The notes beneath the pieces were generated by a model, which saw only the letters and a program-made list of their open reading frames with translations, ran no database searches and was not told the origin of the DNA. A DNA stretch of 37,262 nucleotides from Streptomyces sp. ISL-94 (lineage in GTDB: Bacteria; Actinomycetota; Actinomycetes; Streptomycetales; Streptomycetaceae), in NCBI RefSeq assembly GCF_018614075.1, contig NZ_JAGGOZ010000087.1:1-37262 (forward strand). Direction: 5' to 3'. The position numbers were made by a program, and so were the translations under genes. Position 1 is the first letter of the stretch. The number at the start of each line of letters is the position of its first letter. Shown here piece after piece: positions 23,408-31,705 of this stretch.

Positions 23408-24688
23408 TCACAGGTGGCGGGCGAACCAGTCGCGTGCGAGGTCGGCGACCTCGTCCAGGGCTCCCGGCTCCTCGAAGAGGTGGGTGGCGCCCGGGACGAT
23501 CTCCAGCCGGTTCTCGCAGCGGCGCATCTCCTGCTGCGCCTGCCGGTTGAGGTCGACCACCAGGGTGTCGCGGCCGCCCACGATGAGCAGGGTGGGCGCC
23601 CGTACGCCCGCGAGCCGCGGCGCCGCGAGGTCGGGCCGGCCGCCGCGGGAGACGATCGCGCCGATGCGGGAGTCTTCGTCCGCGGCTGCCCACAGCGCGG
23701 CCGCGGCGCCGGTGCTGGCCCCGAAGTAGCCGACCCGGAGCGACTCGCGGCTGCGCAGCCAGCGCGTGGCGTCGGCCAGCCGCCCGGCCAGGACCTCGAT
23801 GGCGAACACGTTGGCCCGGTCGCCCTCCTCGGCGGGTGTGAGCAGGTCGAAGAGCAGGGTGCCCAGCCCCGCACGGTTCAGGGCGGCCGCCACCGCGCGG
23901 TTGCGCGGGCTGCGCCGGCTGCTGCCGGAGCCGTGCGCGAACATCACCACCGCGCCGGCGCCCTCGGGCAGGGCGAGATCCCCGGCGAGCGCGACCCCGC
24001 CGGCTTCCACCTCGACCTCGGTCTCGACACCCGTCTCGGAAGGGGAAGCGGACCCGGCGGCGGCCCGCGCCAGCAGATCGACGACCTCCTCGTCCGGGGT
24101 CTGGGAAAAGTCCTGGTACCACTCGCCGACGGCCGAGAAGGCGCGCGGCGTGGACAGGCAGACCACCTCGTCCGCCGCGGTGCGCAGCCGGGCCACCGCG
24201 TCCGGCGGCGCCACCGGCACGGCCAGCACCACGCGGGCCGCGCCCATCGCCCTGACCACCTCGCAGGCGGCGGCGGCCGTCGCTCCGGTCGCGATCCCGT
24301 CATCGACCACGATCACCGTCCGGCCGGCGGGATCCACCCGCGCGCGGCCCTCGCGGAACTTCTGGGCCTGTCGGGCGAGCACTGCCTCCTCGGCGCGCTC
24401 GACCGCCGCGAGGTCCTCCTCGCCGACCCCGCTGCGGCGGGCGATGTCCTCGCTGATCACCCGTACGCCACCCTCGCCGATGGCGCCGAACCCCAGCTCA
24501 CGGTGGTAGGGGACGCCGAGCTTGCGGACCACGATCACGTCGAGCGGCGCCCCGAGCGCCTGCGCCACCTCGAAGGCCACCGGAATTCCCCCGCGCGGCA
24601 GACCCAGTACGACGGGGTTGTCCCCCTTCAGGTGACGCAGCGCCTCGGCGAGACGCCGCCCCGCGTCGGCGCGATGAATGAACTGCAC
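23408..24688 (-). CDS. Phosphoribosyltransferase-alpha/beta hydrolase fusion protein
   Basis: A 426-residue two-domain protein. Residues about 1-205 are a type I phosphoribosyltransferase fold, with the PRPP motif VIVVDDGIATGATAAAA. Residues about 225-426 are a dienelactone-hydrolase-like alpha/beta hydrolase: VVMFAHGSGSSRRSPRN (oxyanion), the nucleophile in GYFGASTGAAAAL, Asp in IVGGRDTLVV and His in PGATHLFEE. All triad residues are present. I use GTG 24688, with GGGGGTG upstream and VQFIHRADAGRRLAEAL as a natural domain start. Such fusions occur in actinomycetes, but the substrate is not known to me; a nucleobase/nucleotide-related ester is only a guess. Confidence 0.85.
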   Translation of the reverse strand: MQFIHRADAGRRLAEALRHLKGDNPVVLGLPRGGIPVAFEVAQALGAPLDVIVVRKLGVPYHRELGFGAIGEGGVRVISEDIARRSGVGEEDLAAVERAEEAVLARQAQKFREGRARVDPAGRTVIVVDDGIATGATAAAACEVVRAMGAARVVLAVPVAPPDAVARLRTAADEVVCLSTPRAFSAVGEWYQDFSQTPDEEVVDLLARAAAGSASPSETGVETEVEVEAGGVALAGDLALPEGAGAVVMFAHGSGSSRRSPRNRAVAAALNRAGLGTLLFDLLTPAEEGDRANVFAIEVLAGRLADATRWLRSRESLRVGYFGASTGAAAALWAAADEDSRIGAIVSRGGRPDLAAPRLAGVRAPTLLIVGGRDTLVVDLNRQAQQEMRRCENRLEIVPGATHLFEEPGALDEVADLARDWFARHL

Positions 24689-24857
24689 GAGGGGTTCACC
24701 CCCCAGACGAACGGGGACAGGGAGACCACGCACGCACCTGATTCCACGCAACCCCATCCCCGGTCTCCCCGCAACCTGGGGCGTAGGAGAGCCGGGAGGC
24801 CCGGTGCCAGGGACCGGGTCTTGCGCCCGCCTCCCGGTGCTGTGGGATGGTGGTCGG

Positions 24858-25277
24858 GTGACGTTGGAGGACCTCGTCCGGCTGCGCCGGGCCCGTGACC
24901 GGATGGACCGCGACTACGCGCAGCCGCTGGACGTGCCGGCGCTGGCGCGTACGGCCCTGATGTCGGCGGGGCATTTCTCCCGCAGCTTCCGGGCCGCCTA
25001 CGGGGAGACGCCGTACAGCTACCTCATGACGCGCCGGATCGAGCGGGCCAAGGCGCTGCTGCGACGGGGCGACCTGACGGTGACGGAGGTCTGCTTCGAG
25101 GTCGGCTGTACCTCGCTGGGGTCCTTCAGCTCGCGGTTCACCGAGCTGGTCGGCGAGAGCCCGAGCGCATACCGGGCCCGCAGCCACGACGAGAGCGCCC
25201 CCATCCCGCCCTGCGTCGCGAAGATCCACACGCGACCGGTCAGGAACGGAGAAGCGAAGGCCACGCCCCGCCCCTAG
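24858..25277 (+). CDS. AraC-family transcriptional regulator (single DNA-binding domain)
   Basis: A 139-residue protein consisting of the AraC/XylS double-HTH domain and a short tail. HTH1 lies in LARTALMSAGHFSRSFRAAY, and HTH2 in LTVTEVCFEVGCTSLGSFSS followed by RFTELVGESPSAYRAR. No effector domain is present, so activity may depend on level or a partner. The start at GTG 24858 is where domain homology begins; no clear ribosome site precedes it, so a leaderless message is possible. A VOC-family gene starts 10 nt after its stop, the common AraC-VOC pair of actinomycetes, presumably co-transcribed. Confidence 0.88.
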   Translation: MTLEDLVRLRRARDRMDRDYAQPLDVPALARTALMSAGHFSRSFRAAYGETPYSYLMTRRIERAKALLRRGDLTVTEVCFEVGCTSLGSFSSRFTELVGESPSAYRARSHDESAPIPPCVAKIHTRPVRNGEAKATPRP

Positions 25278-25287
25278 CGTGGAGCGC

Positions 25288-25701
25288 ATGGACATCAAGC
25301 TCTCGCAGTGCTTCATCGCCGTCGACGACCACGACAAGGCGCTCGCCTTCTACCGGGACGTACTCGGTCTGGAGGTGCGCAATGACGTCGGCTTCGAGTC
25401 GATGCGGTGGGTCACCGTCGGCGCGCCCTCGCAGCCCGACGTGAACATCGTCCTCGAACCGCCGCTCGCGGACCCGAACGCCTCGGCCGCCGACAAGGAG
25501 GCCATGGCCGAACTCCTGGCGAAGGGCCTCCTGCGCGCCGTCATCTTCAGCACCGATGACTGCGACGCCACCTTCGAGCGCATCCGCGCCGCGGGCGGCG
25601 ACGTGCTCCAGGAGCCGGTCGACCAGCCGTACGGAGTCCGCGACTGCGCCTTCCGCGACCCGGCGGGCAACATGCTCCGCTTCACCCAGCCCCGCAAGTA
25701 G
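25288..25701 (+). CDS. VOC-superfamily (glyoxalase/dioxygenase-like) protein
   Basis: A 137-residue protein with the paired beta-alpha-beta-beta-beta modules of the vicinal-oxygen-chelate fold. The first module has FIAVDDHDKALAFYRDVLGL, and the second AVIFSTDDCDATFERIRAAG and CAFRDPAGNMLRFTQP. The family includes glyoxalase I, extradiol dioxygenases and antibiotic-binding proteins; the usual His/Glu metal ligands are not clearly conserved, so a specific activity cannot be named. ATG 25288 has GGAG close upstream. It follows the AraC regulator and is likely its partner or target. Confidence 0.87.
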   Translation: MDIKLSQCFIAVDDHDKALAFYRDVLGLEVRNDVGFESMRWVTVGAPSQPDVNIVLEPPLADPNASAADKEAMAELLAKGLLRAVIFSTDDCDATFERIRAAGGDVLQEPVDQPYGVRDCAFRDPAGNMLRFTQPRK

Positions 25702-25798
25702 CCGGACCGCCCGGGCGTGCTCCGTAGAGGGTCACGACCCTTACGGCAGTGCAACAGGGCGCTCGCTAAGGTGCGTCCGACCTGCGCCGGGCCTGTGC

Positions 25799-25822
25799 AA
25801 AAGCCCCCCGAGGGAGGGCTTC
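25799..25822 (-). terminator. U-tract terminator of the tRNA-Arg gene
   Basis: On the minus strand, AAGCCC and GGGCTT form a stem with a further C/G core and end in CTTTTGC. It lies 13 nt past the tRNA 3' end. It is one of only two hairpins in the window with a clear U-run. Confidence 0.75.
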
Positions 25823-25834
25823 GAGGGGTGGAAG

Positions 25835-25910
25835 TGGTGCCCCCGGCAGGACTCGAACCTGCGGCCAAGTGCTTAGAAGGCACCTGCTCTATCCACTGAG
25901 CTACGGGGGC
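25835..25910 (-). tRNA. tRNA-Arg (anticodon UCU)
   Basis: The minus strand folds as a full cloverleaf. Acceptor stem GCCCCCG/CGGGGGC, D stem GCTC/GAGC, anticodon stem GGTGC/GCACT with loop CTTCTAA (anticodon TCT), T stem GCAGG/CCTGC with TTCGAGT, discriminator A and an encoded CCA (25835-25837). It reads AGA and possibly AGG, rare codons in such G+C-rich genomes. No integrase or att duplication is seen beside it. Confidence 0.95.
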
Positions 25911-26233
25911 CGGAAGGTGGCCGTGGTGGCCTGGAGCCCCTTGGTGGGGGTGGGACTGCGGTCCGTGCCGGGTCAAGGATAGGGCTCCGGTTGCCTTGTC
26001 CCGGTTGCTTCACTCGCGTGCCACGATGTGGAGGTTCGGTGAAGCGGTCCCGATAATCGCAGGCAGGTGCGATTCTCGCATCGCTTTTGCGCCGCGGCGC
26101 CCTGGGTGTTGTGCACTCGTTATGCCTGCGCCCCACTAGTCCGCTGTGTCCACGATGTCCCGCTGGAGTCGCGGTCGGCGCGCAGAGGACGTATAAGCTT
26201 CAAAAATGGCCCTAAATTGGGCATTCTTCGCAT
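25911..26233. other. 323-nt intergenic region between tRNA-Arg and the dynamin operon
   Basis: No coding sequence is convincing. It should hold the leftward tRNA promoter and the rightward promoter of the dynamin operon. On the plus strand TATAAG at 26192-26197 is a good -10 candidate, about 40 nt before the dynA start. The leader then contains an A/T-rich GCCC-taaatt-GGGC hairpin at about 26208-26222. A small TGCGA/TCGCA hairpin lies at about 26068-26080. Confidence 0.45.
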
Positions 26234-27889
26234 GTGGTGACCTTGGATGTTCGGCCTCAGCTGCTCGATGCCCTGTCCGCCCTGCGCGACCGGGTCGCGT
26301 CCGTGCGTCTGCCGCTGCCCCTGCCCGGCGCTCCGCGCGCCCGCCAGACCAGAGCCGAGCTGCTCGCGCAGCTCGACGACTACCTCGTACCCCGGCTGAA
26401 GGCGCCCGAGGCGCCGATGCTCGCCGTCGTCGGCGGGTCCACCGGGGCCGGCAAATCCACCCTCGTCAACTCGCTCGTCGGGCGGCAGGTCAGTGAAGCC
26501 GGGGTGCTGCGTCCCACGACGCGCACCCCGGTGCTTGTCTGCCATCCGGATGATCATCACTGGTTCGCCGGAATGCGGGTGCTGCCCGACCTCATGCGGG
26601 TCTGGGTGCCGCACGGGGAGGAGGAGGCGGTTTCCGAGGCAGCGTCACGGTTCCGCGAGCGCGGCCACGGCGCCGGCCGTGGCACCGGCCGCGGCAGTGG
26701 ACTCAGCCACGCGACCCGCGAAATGCGGATCGAGACCGTCTCCACCCTCCCGCGCGGCCTCGCCATCCTCGACGCCCCCGACATCGACTCCCTCGTCGTC
26801 GAGAACCGGACACTCGCCGCCCAACTCATCTGCGCGGCCGACGTCTGGGTCATGGTCACCACCGCCTCGCGGTACGCCGACGCCGTCCCCTGGCACCTGC
26901 TGCGCACCGCCAACCAGTACAAGGCCACCCTCGTCATCGTCCTCGACCGGGTCCCGCACCAGGTGCTCGCCGAGGTCTCACGGCAGTACGGGGCCCTGCT
27001 CACCCGGGCCGGGCTGGGCGACGTACCCCGCTTCACCGTCCCGGAACTCCCCGAATCGGCCGGCGGCGGCGGGCTGCTCCCGGCCAGCGCCGTCGCGCCG
27101 CTCTTCGCCTGGCTCGCCCACCACGCGCAAGACCCCGCCGCCCGCCAGTACGCCGTCGGGCGGACCGCCCTCGGCGCGCTGGACTCCCTCAGTCGCCGGA
27201 TGCCCGAACTCGCCTCCGCCGTCGCCGCCCAGCACGCCGCCGCCGTACGGCTGACCGCAGCCGTCGAGGACGCGTACAAGAGGGAGGGCAGGCGGGTCCG
27301 CAACCGCCTCGACCAGGGCGCGGTACTGGCCGGCGACGCCCTGACCCGGTGGCGCGGCTACCCCCTCGACACCAGCGCCGACGAACTCCTCGACTCCCTC
27401 GCCGAGTCGCTCGCCGCGCTCCTCCAGTGCGCCGTCGCGGCCGCCGACGAGCGGATCGCCGAATCCTGGCGCCGCGAGCCGGCCGCCGCAGCCGTACCCC
27501 TGCCCGCACCCGACCGCGAGGCGGGCGAGCGCATCGGCATGGCCGTACGGCGCTGGCGGCGCGTGCTGGAGGAACTCGCCGAGGAGGAGGTCGCCCGCTC
27601 CGACCGGCAGCCCGCACCCGACCCCGACGGGATCGCGGCCCTGCTCGTCGCCGCCCTCCTCGGCGGCAAGCGGGCCCGGCCCGCGGGAGAGAAGCTCGCC
27701 GAACGCATCGGCGCCCAGGCCGCCCTGCGCCTGCGCGACCGGGGCGGGGAGCTGGTCGGCGAACACCTCGACGAGGTGCTGCGCGCCGAACGCGACCGCC
27801 GGCTCGCCCCGCTGGAGGCGCTCGAAGTGACCCCGGAACCACAGGCCGAGCTGATTGCGGCGCTGTCCGTACTGCAGAAGGAGAGGTGA
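26234..27889 (+). CDS. dynA: Dynamin-like GTPase, first of a pair (DynA-type)
   Basis: A 551-residue dynamin-superfamily GTPase. G1 is GGSTGAGKSTLVNSL (P-loop at about 68-75). A switch region RPTTRTPVLV follows, then G3 as ILDAPDIDSL. The G4 position reads VIVLDRV, lacking a normal NKxD. Long helical stalk-like regions fill the second half; I see no membrane helix. In Streptomyces, DynA and DynB act together at sporulation septa to stabilise FtsZ rings. The name follows gene order and is tentative. Start GTG 26234 or 26237; neither has a clear ribosome site. The partner gene follows after 4 nt. Confidence 0.85.
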   Translation: MVTLDVRPQLLDALSALRDRVASVRLPLPLPGAPRARQTRAELLAQLDDYLVPRLKAPEAPMLAVVGGSTGAGKSTLVNSLVGRQVSEAGVLRPTTRTPVLVCHPDDHHWFAGMRVLPDLMRVWVPHGEEEAVSEAASRFRERGHGAGRGTGRGSGLSHATREMRIETVSTLPRGLAILDAPDIDSLVVENRTLAAQLICAADVWVMVTTASRYADAVPWHLLRTANQYKATLVIVLDRVPHQVLAEVSRQYGALLTRAGLGDVPRFTVPELPESAGGGGLLPASAVAPLFAWLAHHAQDPAARQYAVGRTALGALDSLSRRMPELASAVAAQHAAAVRLTAAVEDAYKREGRRVRNRLDQGAVLAGDALTRWRGYPLDTSADELLDSLAESLAALLQCAVAAADERIAESWRREPAAAAVPLPAPDREAGERIGMAVRRWRRVLEELAEEEVARSDRQPAPDPDGIAALLVAALLGGKRARPAGEKLAERIGAQAALRLRDRGGELVGEHLDEVLRAERDRRLAPLEALEVTPEPQAELIAALSVLQKER

Positions 27890-27893
27890 CGCG

Positions 27894-29741
27894 GTGACCG
27901 CCGTGACCGACCGCGCCGACGACCGCTGGGACGACGGATTCATCGCGCGCTCGCGCCCCCGGCCCACCAGCGGGCAGGCCGGGAGCGGTGAGGACGAGGA
28001 GGGTGACGAGAACGACGAGGCGCTCGTACGGGCCGTCTCCGGCGCCGGCAGCGACGGCGGCAAGGCGACCGCACCCCCGCTCAGCCCCGAGGGGCAGGCC
28101 CTGCGCTTCCGGCTCGACGCGCTGCGCCAGCTGGTCGGGCTGTCCCGGACCCGCCTCGACGGCAAGACCCTCGCCGAAGCGGGCCGGGTCCTGGACGAGG
28201 CGGCGGCACGGCGCGGGCTGTCACCGCAGCACACGGTCGTCGCCATCGCCGGAGCCACCGGAAGCGGCAAGTCCACCCTCTTCAACTCACTCGCCGGAGT
28301 GGCGATTTCCGAGACCGGTCTGCGCCGCCCGACCACCGCGGCACCCATCGCGTGCAGCTGGTCGGACGGGGCGGCCGGACTGCTGGACCGCCTGGAGATC
28401 CCGGGCCGGCTGCGCCGCCGGCCCCGCGAGACCCCGGAGGCGGAGGCGCTGCGCGGGATGGTCCTCATCGACCTGCCCGACCTGGACTCGGCGGTCGGCG
28501 CGCACCGCGAGCACGTGGACCGCGTACTGGCCCTGGTCGACGCGGTGGTGTGGGTGGTGGACCCGGAGAAGTACGCGGACGCCGTCCTGCACGAGCGATA
28601 CCTGCGGCCGCTGGCCGGGCACGCGGAGGTGACCTTCGTCGTGCTGAACCAGGTGGACCGGCTGCCCGGGGAGTCCGCCGACCTCGTCCTGGACGACCTG
28701 CGGCGGCTGCTGGACGACGACGGCATCGCACTCGGCGAGCACGGCGAGCCGGGGGCCACCGTGCTCGGGCTGTCCGCGCTCACCGGGGAGGGCGTCGGGG
28801 AACTGCGCGAGCTCCTCGCACAGTTCACCCAGGAGAAGGGCGCCGCGACCCGGCGGATCTCCGCTGACGTCGACCAGGCCGCCGTACGCCTGAGGCCGCT
28901 GTACGTGGCGGACGGGCACGCGGGGCCGGAGATCGGGGAGGCGGCGCGCGCCGAATTCGAGGACAGGCTCGCCGAGGCGGTCGGGGCGTATGCGGCGGGG
29001 CTCGCGGCCGAGCGGGCGTGGCGGCGCAACGCCGGAAAGGCGTGCGGCACGCCCTGGCTGCGGCTGTGGCGGTGGTATGAGAGCCGCCGCGCGCCGCGCA
29101 CGCTGGCGGGCCTGGCCGCCCTCGCGGTGATCGGCGGGAGGGGCACCGCGGTCGCCGAGCCTCCTGTGGAAGAGGAGGTGACCGCGCGTCAGCGGGTGGA
29201 GCAGGCCGTACGGGCGGTCGCCGACGAGGCGGTCACCGGTCTGCCCGAGCCATGGGCGCAGGCGGTACGGGAGACGGCGGTGCGCGGGGCCGAAGGGCTC
29301 CCGGAGGCGCTGGACGAGCTGGCGGTGACCCTCGGGGTGGCGGTCGCGGTGCCCAGTGTCAAGCCGCCGCGGCCTGCCTGGTGGCCGGCTGCGGTGCTGG
29401 CGCAGGCGGCCATGACGCTGATCCAGATCTACGGCGGGCTGTGGCTGGTCGGGCAGATCGTCGGGGTCCTGGAGCCGAGGCTGCTGCCGCCGGTGCTGCT
29501 GATGGTGGCGGGCATCGTCGGCGGGCCGCTGGTGGAGTGGGCCTGCTCGATCGCGGCCCGGGGACCGGCGCGCAGGTACGGGCAGGACGCGGAGCGCCGG
29601 CTGCGGCAGGCGGCGGCCGGGTGCGGGCGGGCCCGGGTGCTGGAGCCGGTGGCGGCGGAGCTGCTGCGCTACCGGGAGGTGCGCGAGCAGTACGCGGCGG
29701 TGTCCGCAGGGGGGAGCAAGTTGTCCACAACCCGTCGGTAA
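27894..29741 (+). CDS. dynB: Dynamin-like GTPase, second of a pair (DynB-type), with two membrane helices
   Basis: A 615-residue dynamin-like GTPase. After an acidic disordered leader (about 1-60) come G1 IAGATGSGKSTLFNSLAG (about 122-139), the switch RRPTTAAPIACSW, G3 LIDLPDLDSAV and a good G4 VVLNQVDRLPG. The C-terminal part has two adjacent hydrophobic helices (about 505-525 and 532-550; WLVGQIVGVLEPRLLPPVLL between them), giving membrane attachment, then a basic tail. GTG 27894 has AGGAGAGG upstream. Together with the soluble first protein it would make a hetero-oligomeric septal complex. A DnaA-box-like word lies in its last codons. Confidence 0.87.
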   Translation: MTAVTDRADDRWDDGFIARSRPRPTSGQAGSGEDEEGDENDEALVRAVSGAGSDGGKATAPPLSPEGQALRFRLDALRQLVGLSRTRLDGKTLAEAGRVLDEAAARRGLSPQHTVVAIAGATGSGKSTLFNSLAGVAISETGLRRPTTAAPIACSWSDGAAGLLDRLEIPGRLRRRPRETPEAEALRGMVLIDLPDLDSAVGAHREHVDRVLALVDAVVWVVDPEKYADAVLHERYLRPLAGHAEVTFVVLNQVDRLPGESADLVLDDLRRLLDDDGIALGEHGEPGATVLGLSALTGEGVGELRELLAQFTQEKGAATRRISADVDQAAVRLRPLYVADGHAGPEIGEAARAEFEDRLAEAVGAYAAGLAAERAWRRNAGKACGTPWLRLWRWYESRRAPRTLAGLAALAVIGGRGTAVAEPPVEEEVTARQRVEQAVRAVADEAVTGLPEPWAQAVRETAVRGAEGLPEALDELAVTLGVAVAVPSVKPPRPAWWPAAVLAQAAMTLIQIYGGLWLVGQIVGVLEPRLLPPVLLMVAGIVGGPLVEWACSIAARGPARRYGQDAERRLRQAAAGCGRARVLEPVAAELLRYREVREQYAAVSAGGSKLSTTRR

Positions 29742-29747
29742 TCCACA
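29721..29747. promoter_or_regulatory. Two DnaA-box-like sites between dynB and the SSB-like gene
   Basis: TTGTCCACA at 29721-29729 matches the preferred Streptomyces DnaA box exactly (and continues to TTGTCCACAA). TAATCCACA at 29739-29747 matches 8 of 9 in the same orientation, 18 bp downstream. They lie over the dynB stop, about 100 nt upstream of an SSB-like gene. DnaA could regulate that gene, but binding is untested. Confidence 0.5.
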
Positions 29748-29839
29748 GGCCGGAGCGGGATCCGGCGGCCGGCCCCAGCATGGTGCGTACCTCGTGCGGA
29801 TGGTCCGTACGGGTGCGGTGCGAGGGGGAGGCGACCGGG

Positions 29840-30247
29840 ATGAACGACACCCTGGTGACGCTGGTGGGATATGTGGCGACGCAGATCGACTACAAGGAGA
29901 CGGTCAACGGCCCATCGGCGAGGTTCCGCTTCGCCGTGACGGCGAGGTACTTCGACCGGCGCAAGGAGGCCTGGACCGACGGGTCCACCAGCTTCTACAC
30001 CGTATGGGCGCGGCGCACCCTCGCCGTGAACCTCGCCGGGTCCGTATCGGTCGGCGAACCCCTGGTGGTGCACGGGCGGTTGCGGGTGCGGGAGGACCCG
30101 CCCGACGGGGAGGGCAACCGGTGGTTCTCGGCGGACATCGAGGCGACCGCCATCGGGCACGACCTGAATCGGGGTACGGCGGCGTTCCGGCGGGTCGTCA
30201 AGACGGATACGCCGCTGATGACCACTCAGAAGGCGGCGGTGGTCTGA
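29840..30247 (+). CDS. Single-stranded DNA-binding (OB-fold) family protein
   Basis: A 135-residue SSB-family protein. TLVTLVGYVATQIDYKETVN, the FRFAVTARYFDRRKEAWTDG strand pair and FYTVWARRTLAVNLAGSVSV match the OB fold of bacterial SSBs, followed by VGEPLVVHGRLRVRE. The usual acidic C-terminal tail that recruits partner proteins (DDDIPF-like) is absent; it ends TTQKAAVV. It is therefore a paralogue rather than the main replication SSB. ATG 29840 has GGGGGAGG upstream. It follows the dynamin pair on the same strand, which suggests a link between septation and chromosome segregation. Confidence 0.85.
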   Translation: MNDTLVTLVGYVATQIDYKETVNGPSARFRFAVTARYFDRRKEAWTDGSTSFYTVWARRTLAVNLAGSVSVGEPLVVHGRLRVREDPPDGEGNRWFSADIEATAIGHDLNRGTAAFRRVVKTDTPLMTTQKAAVV

Positions 30248-30315
30248 GTGTTCGAGGCGGTTAGGATTCCCCGGTACTCACGGGCACCTGGGTCTTTGGC
30301 CCGAAGGGGAAGACT

Positions 30316-31611
30316 GTGTCGATTGCCGTTCCCGCATCCTCCGCTCCTGATCCCGCTCCTGCAGCTCCACCCTCCACTTCTCATCCCGCCTCTGATCGCG
30401 CTTTTCATGCCGTTCCCCAGGTTGTTCCTTCGCCTGGAGCCGTACGGGGCTCCGCGCGCCGCCCGCTGGCGGTGGCGGCCCTGCTGGCCGCGGCCCTCGC
30501 CACCGCGCCCGGCGCCCGGGCCGCCGGCTCCGATCCGGCGGTGCCCCGGGCTCCGGAGGGCGCGCGCGCCGTCCTGGACGGGCTGAAGACCTACGGGCAG
30601 GCGGTCCTCCACTCCGGGGACGGCTCCGTCCGGCAGATCCCGGCCGGGCTCTACGAGATGCGGGTCGACGGCGGGGGGATGCTCCAGACGTACGGGGTCG
30701 GCATCGCGGGCAACGCCCAGCCCCAGGCCCGGTACACCGAGAGCGGGTGGAACGGCAGCCCGCTGGCCGGCAACGGGCAGGCCGGCCGGATCCGCTGGAT
30801 CCTGGAGCACTCCTATCCGCAGCTGAACGACCTGGCCGGGCTCGCCAAGGTGGCCGGGGCCGGGACGCTGACCGCGGAGAGCGCGGCGGCCGGGACCCAG
30901 GTGGCGATCTGGCGGCTGGCGGACGGGGTGCAGGTCGAGGCCGCGGACCCGGCCGCGGAGAAGCTGGCCGGCTACCTCCAGCGGGAGGCCGGGCAGCTGC
31001 CGGAGCCGCCCGCCTCCCTGGGGCTGGACCCGGGCGGCGTGTCGGGGGCCGTGGGCACCCGGCTCGGCCCGGTCACCGTGCGGACCGGGGCGCCCAGCGT
31101 CTCGGTCATCCCGGACGCGGCGGCCGTCGCGATGGGGGTGCGGGTGGTGGACGCCGAGGGGCGGTCGCTGGAGACCGCCGTCAACGGCAGCCGGCTGTAC
31201 TTCGAGGTGCCCGCGGGCACCCCCGACGGGACGGCCTCGGTCACCGTGCGGGGCGCGACCAGGGTGCCGGTCGGGCGGGTCTTCACCAGCGGGGTGCCGG
31301 CCCAGGCCCAGATCGTGGCCGGCTCCAGCGCCTCCGCGGCCGCCGCCACGGCCACGGCGGTCTGGCCGCAGCCCCCGCAAGCCCCGGCGGGCACCGTCGG
31401 GGAGGCCGCTCCGGGCACCGGGGCCGTCGCGCTGGGCACCCGGGCCGCCTCCCTGGCCGAGAACTCCCCGGACGAGGAGCGCCTGGCGACCAGCGGCAGT
31501 TCGGCGGCCACCCCCGTCATCGCCTCGCTGGCGGTGGGCCTGGTGGTCCTGGGCGGCCTGGTGGTGCTGCTCCTGCGCAAGCGCCCGCTGGACGAAGACG
31601 ACCAGACCTAG
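30316..31611 (+). CDS. TQxA/thioester-domain surface protein lacking the thioester Cys
   Basis: A 431-residue exported, membrane-anchored protein. A long Pro/Ser-rich leader (1-45) precedes the signal core (about 49-70, ending ARAAG). The thioester-type domain covers about 85-230: LYEMRVDGGGMLQTYG, WILEHSYPQLNDLAGLAK and GTQVAIWR, with the TQxA motif at 194-197. The Cys expected after LQTY is Gly127, so no Cys-Gln thioester can form. A beta domain follows, then LATSG where LAxTG sortase motifs normally stand, one membrane helix and KRPLDEDDQT. GTG 30316 follows AAGGGG. It may still be a structural surface protein. Confidence 0.82.
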   Translation: MSIAVPASSAPDPAPAAPPSTSHPASDRAFHAVPQVVPSPGAVRGSARRPLAVAALLAAALATAPGARAAGSDPAVPRAPEGARAVLDGLKTYGQAVLHSGDGSVRQIPAGLYEMRVDGGGMLQTYGVGIAGNAQPQARYTESGWNGSPLAGNGQAGRIRWILEHSYPQLNDLAGLAKVAGAGTLTAESAAAGTQVAIWRLADGVQVEAADPAAEKLAGYLQREAGQLPEPPASLGLDPGGVSGAVGTRLGPVTVRTGAPSVSVIPDAAAVAMGVRVVDAEGRSLETAVNGSRLYFEVPAGTPDGTASVTVRGATRVPVGRVFTSGVPAQAQIVAGSSASAAAATATAVWPQPPQAPAGTVGEAAPGTGAVALGTRAASLAENSPDEERLATSGSSAATPVIASLAVGLVVLGGLVVLLLRKRPLDEDDQT

Positions 31612-31705
31612 GTGTCTTGCCCAGTGAGGTCGGGGATGCGGCCGGCGGGCGGAGCAAGATCTGAAAGGGCGGTCTAGCACCTCCGCTCCCGGGTAGGGGC
31701 AGGAA

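Noticed and set aside
25835..25910. tRNA-Arg as an integration site for a mobile element
   Set aside because: No integrase, no repeated tRNA 3' end nearby, and normal Streptomyces genes on both sides.
26206..26496. Reading frame from ATG 26206 before dynA
   Set aside because: It overlaps dynA in another frame, lacks domain motifs, and the in-frame dynamin sequence is clearly the coding one.
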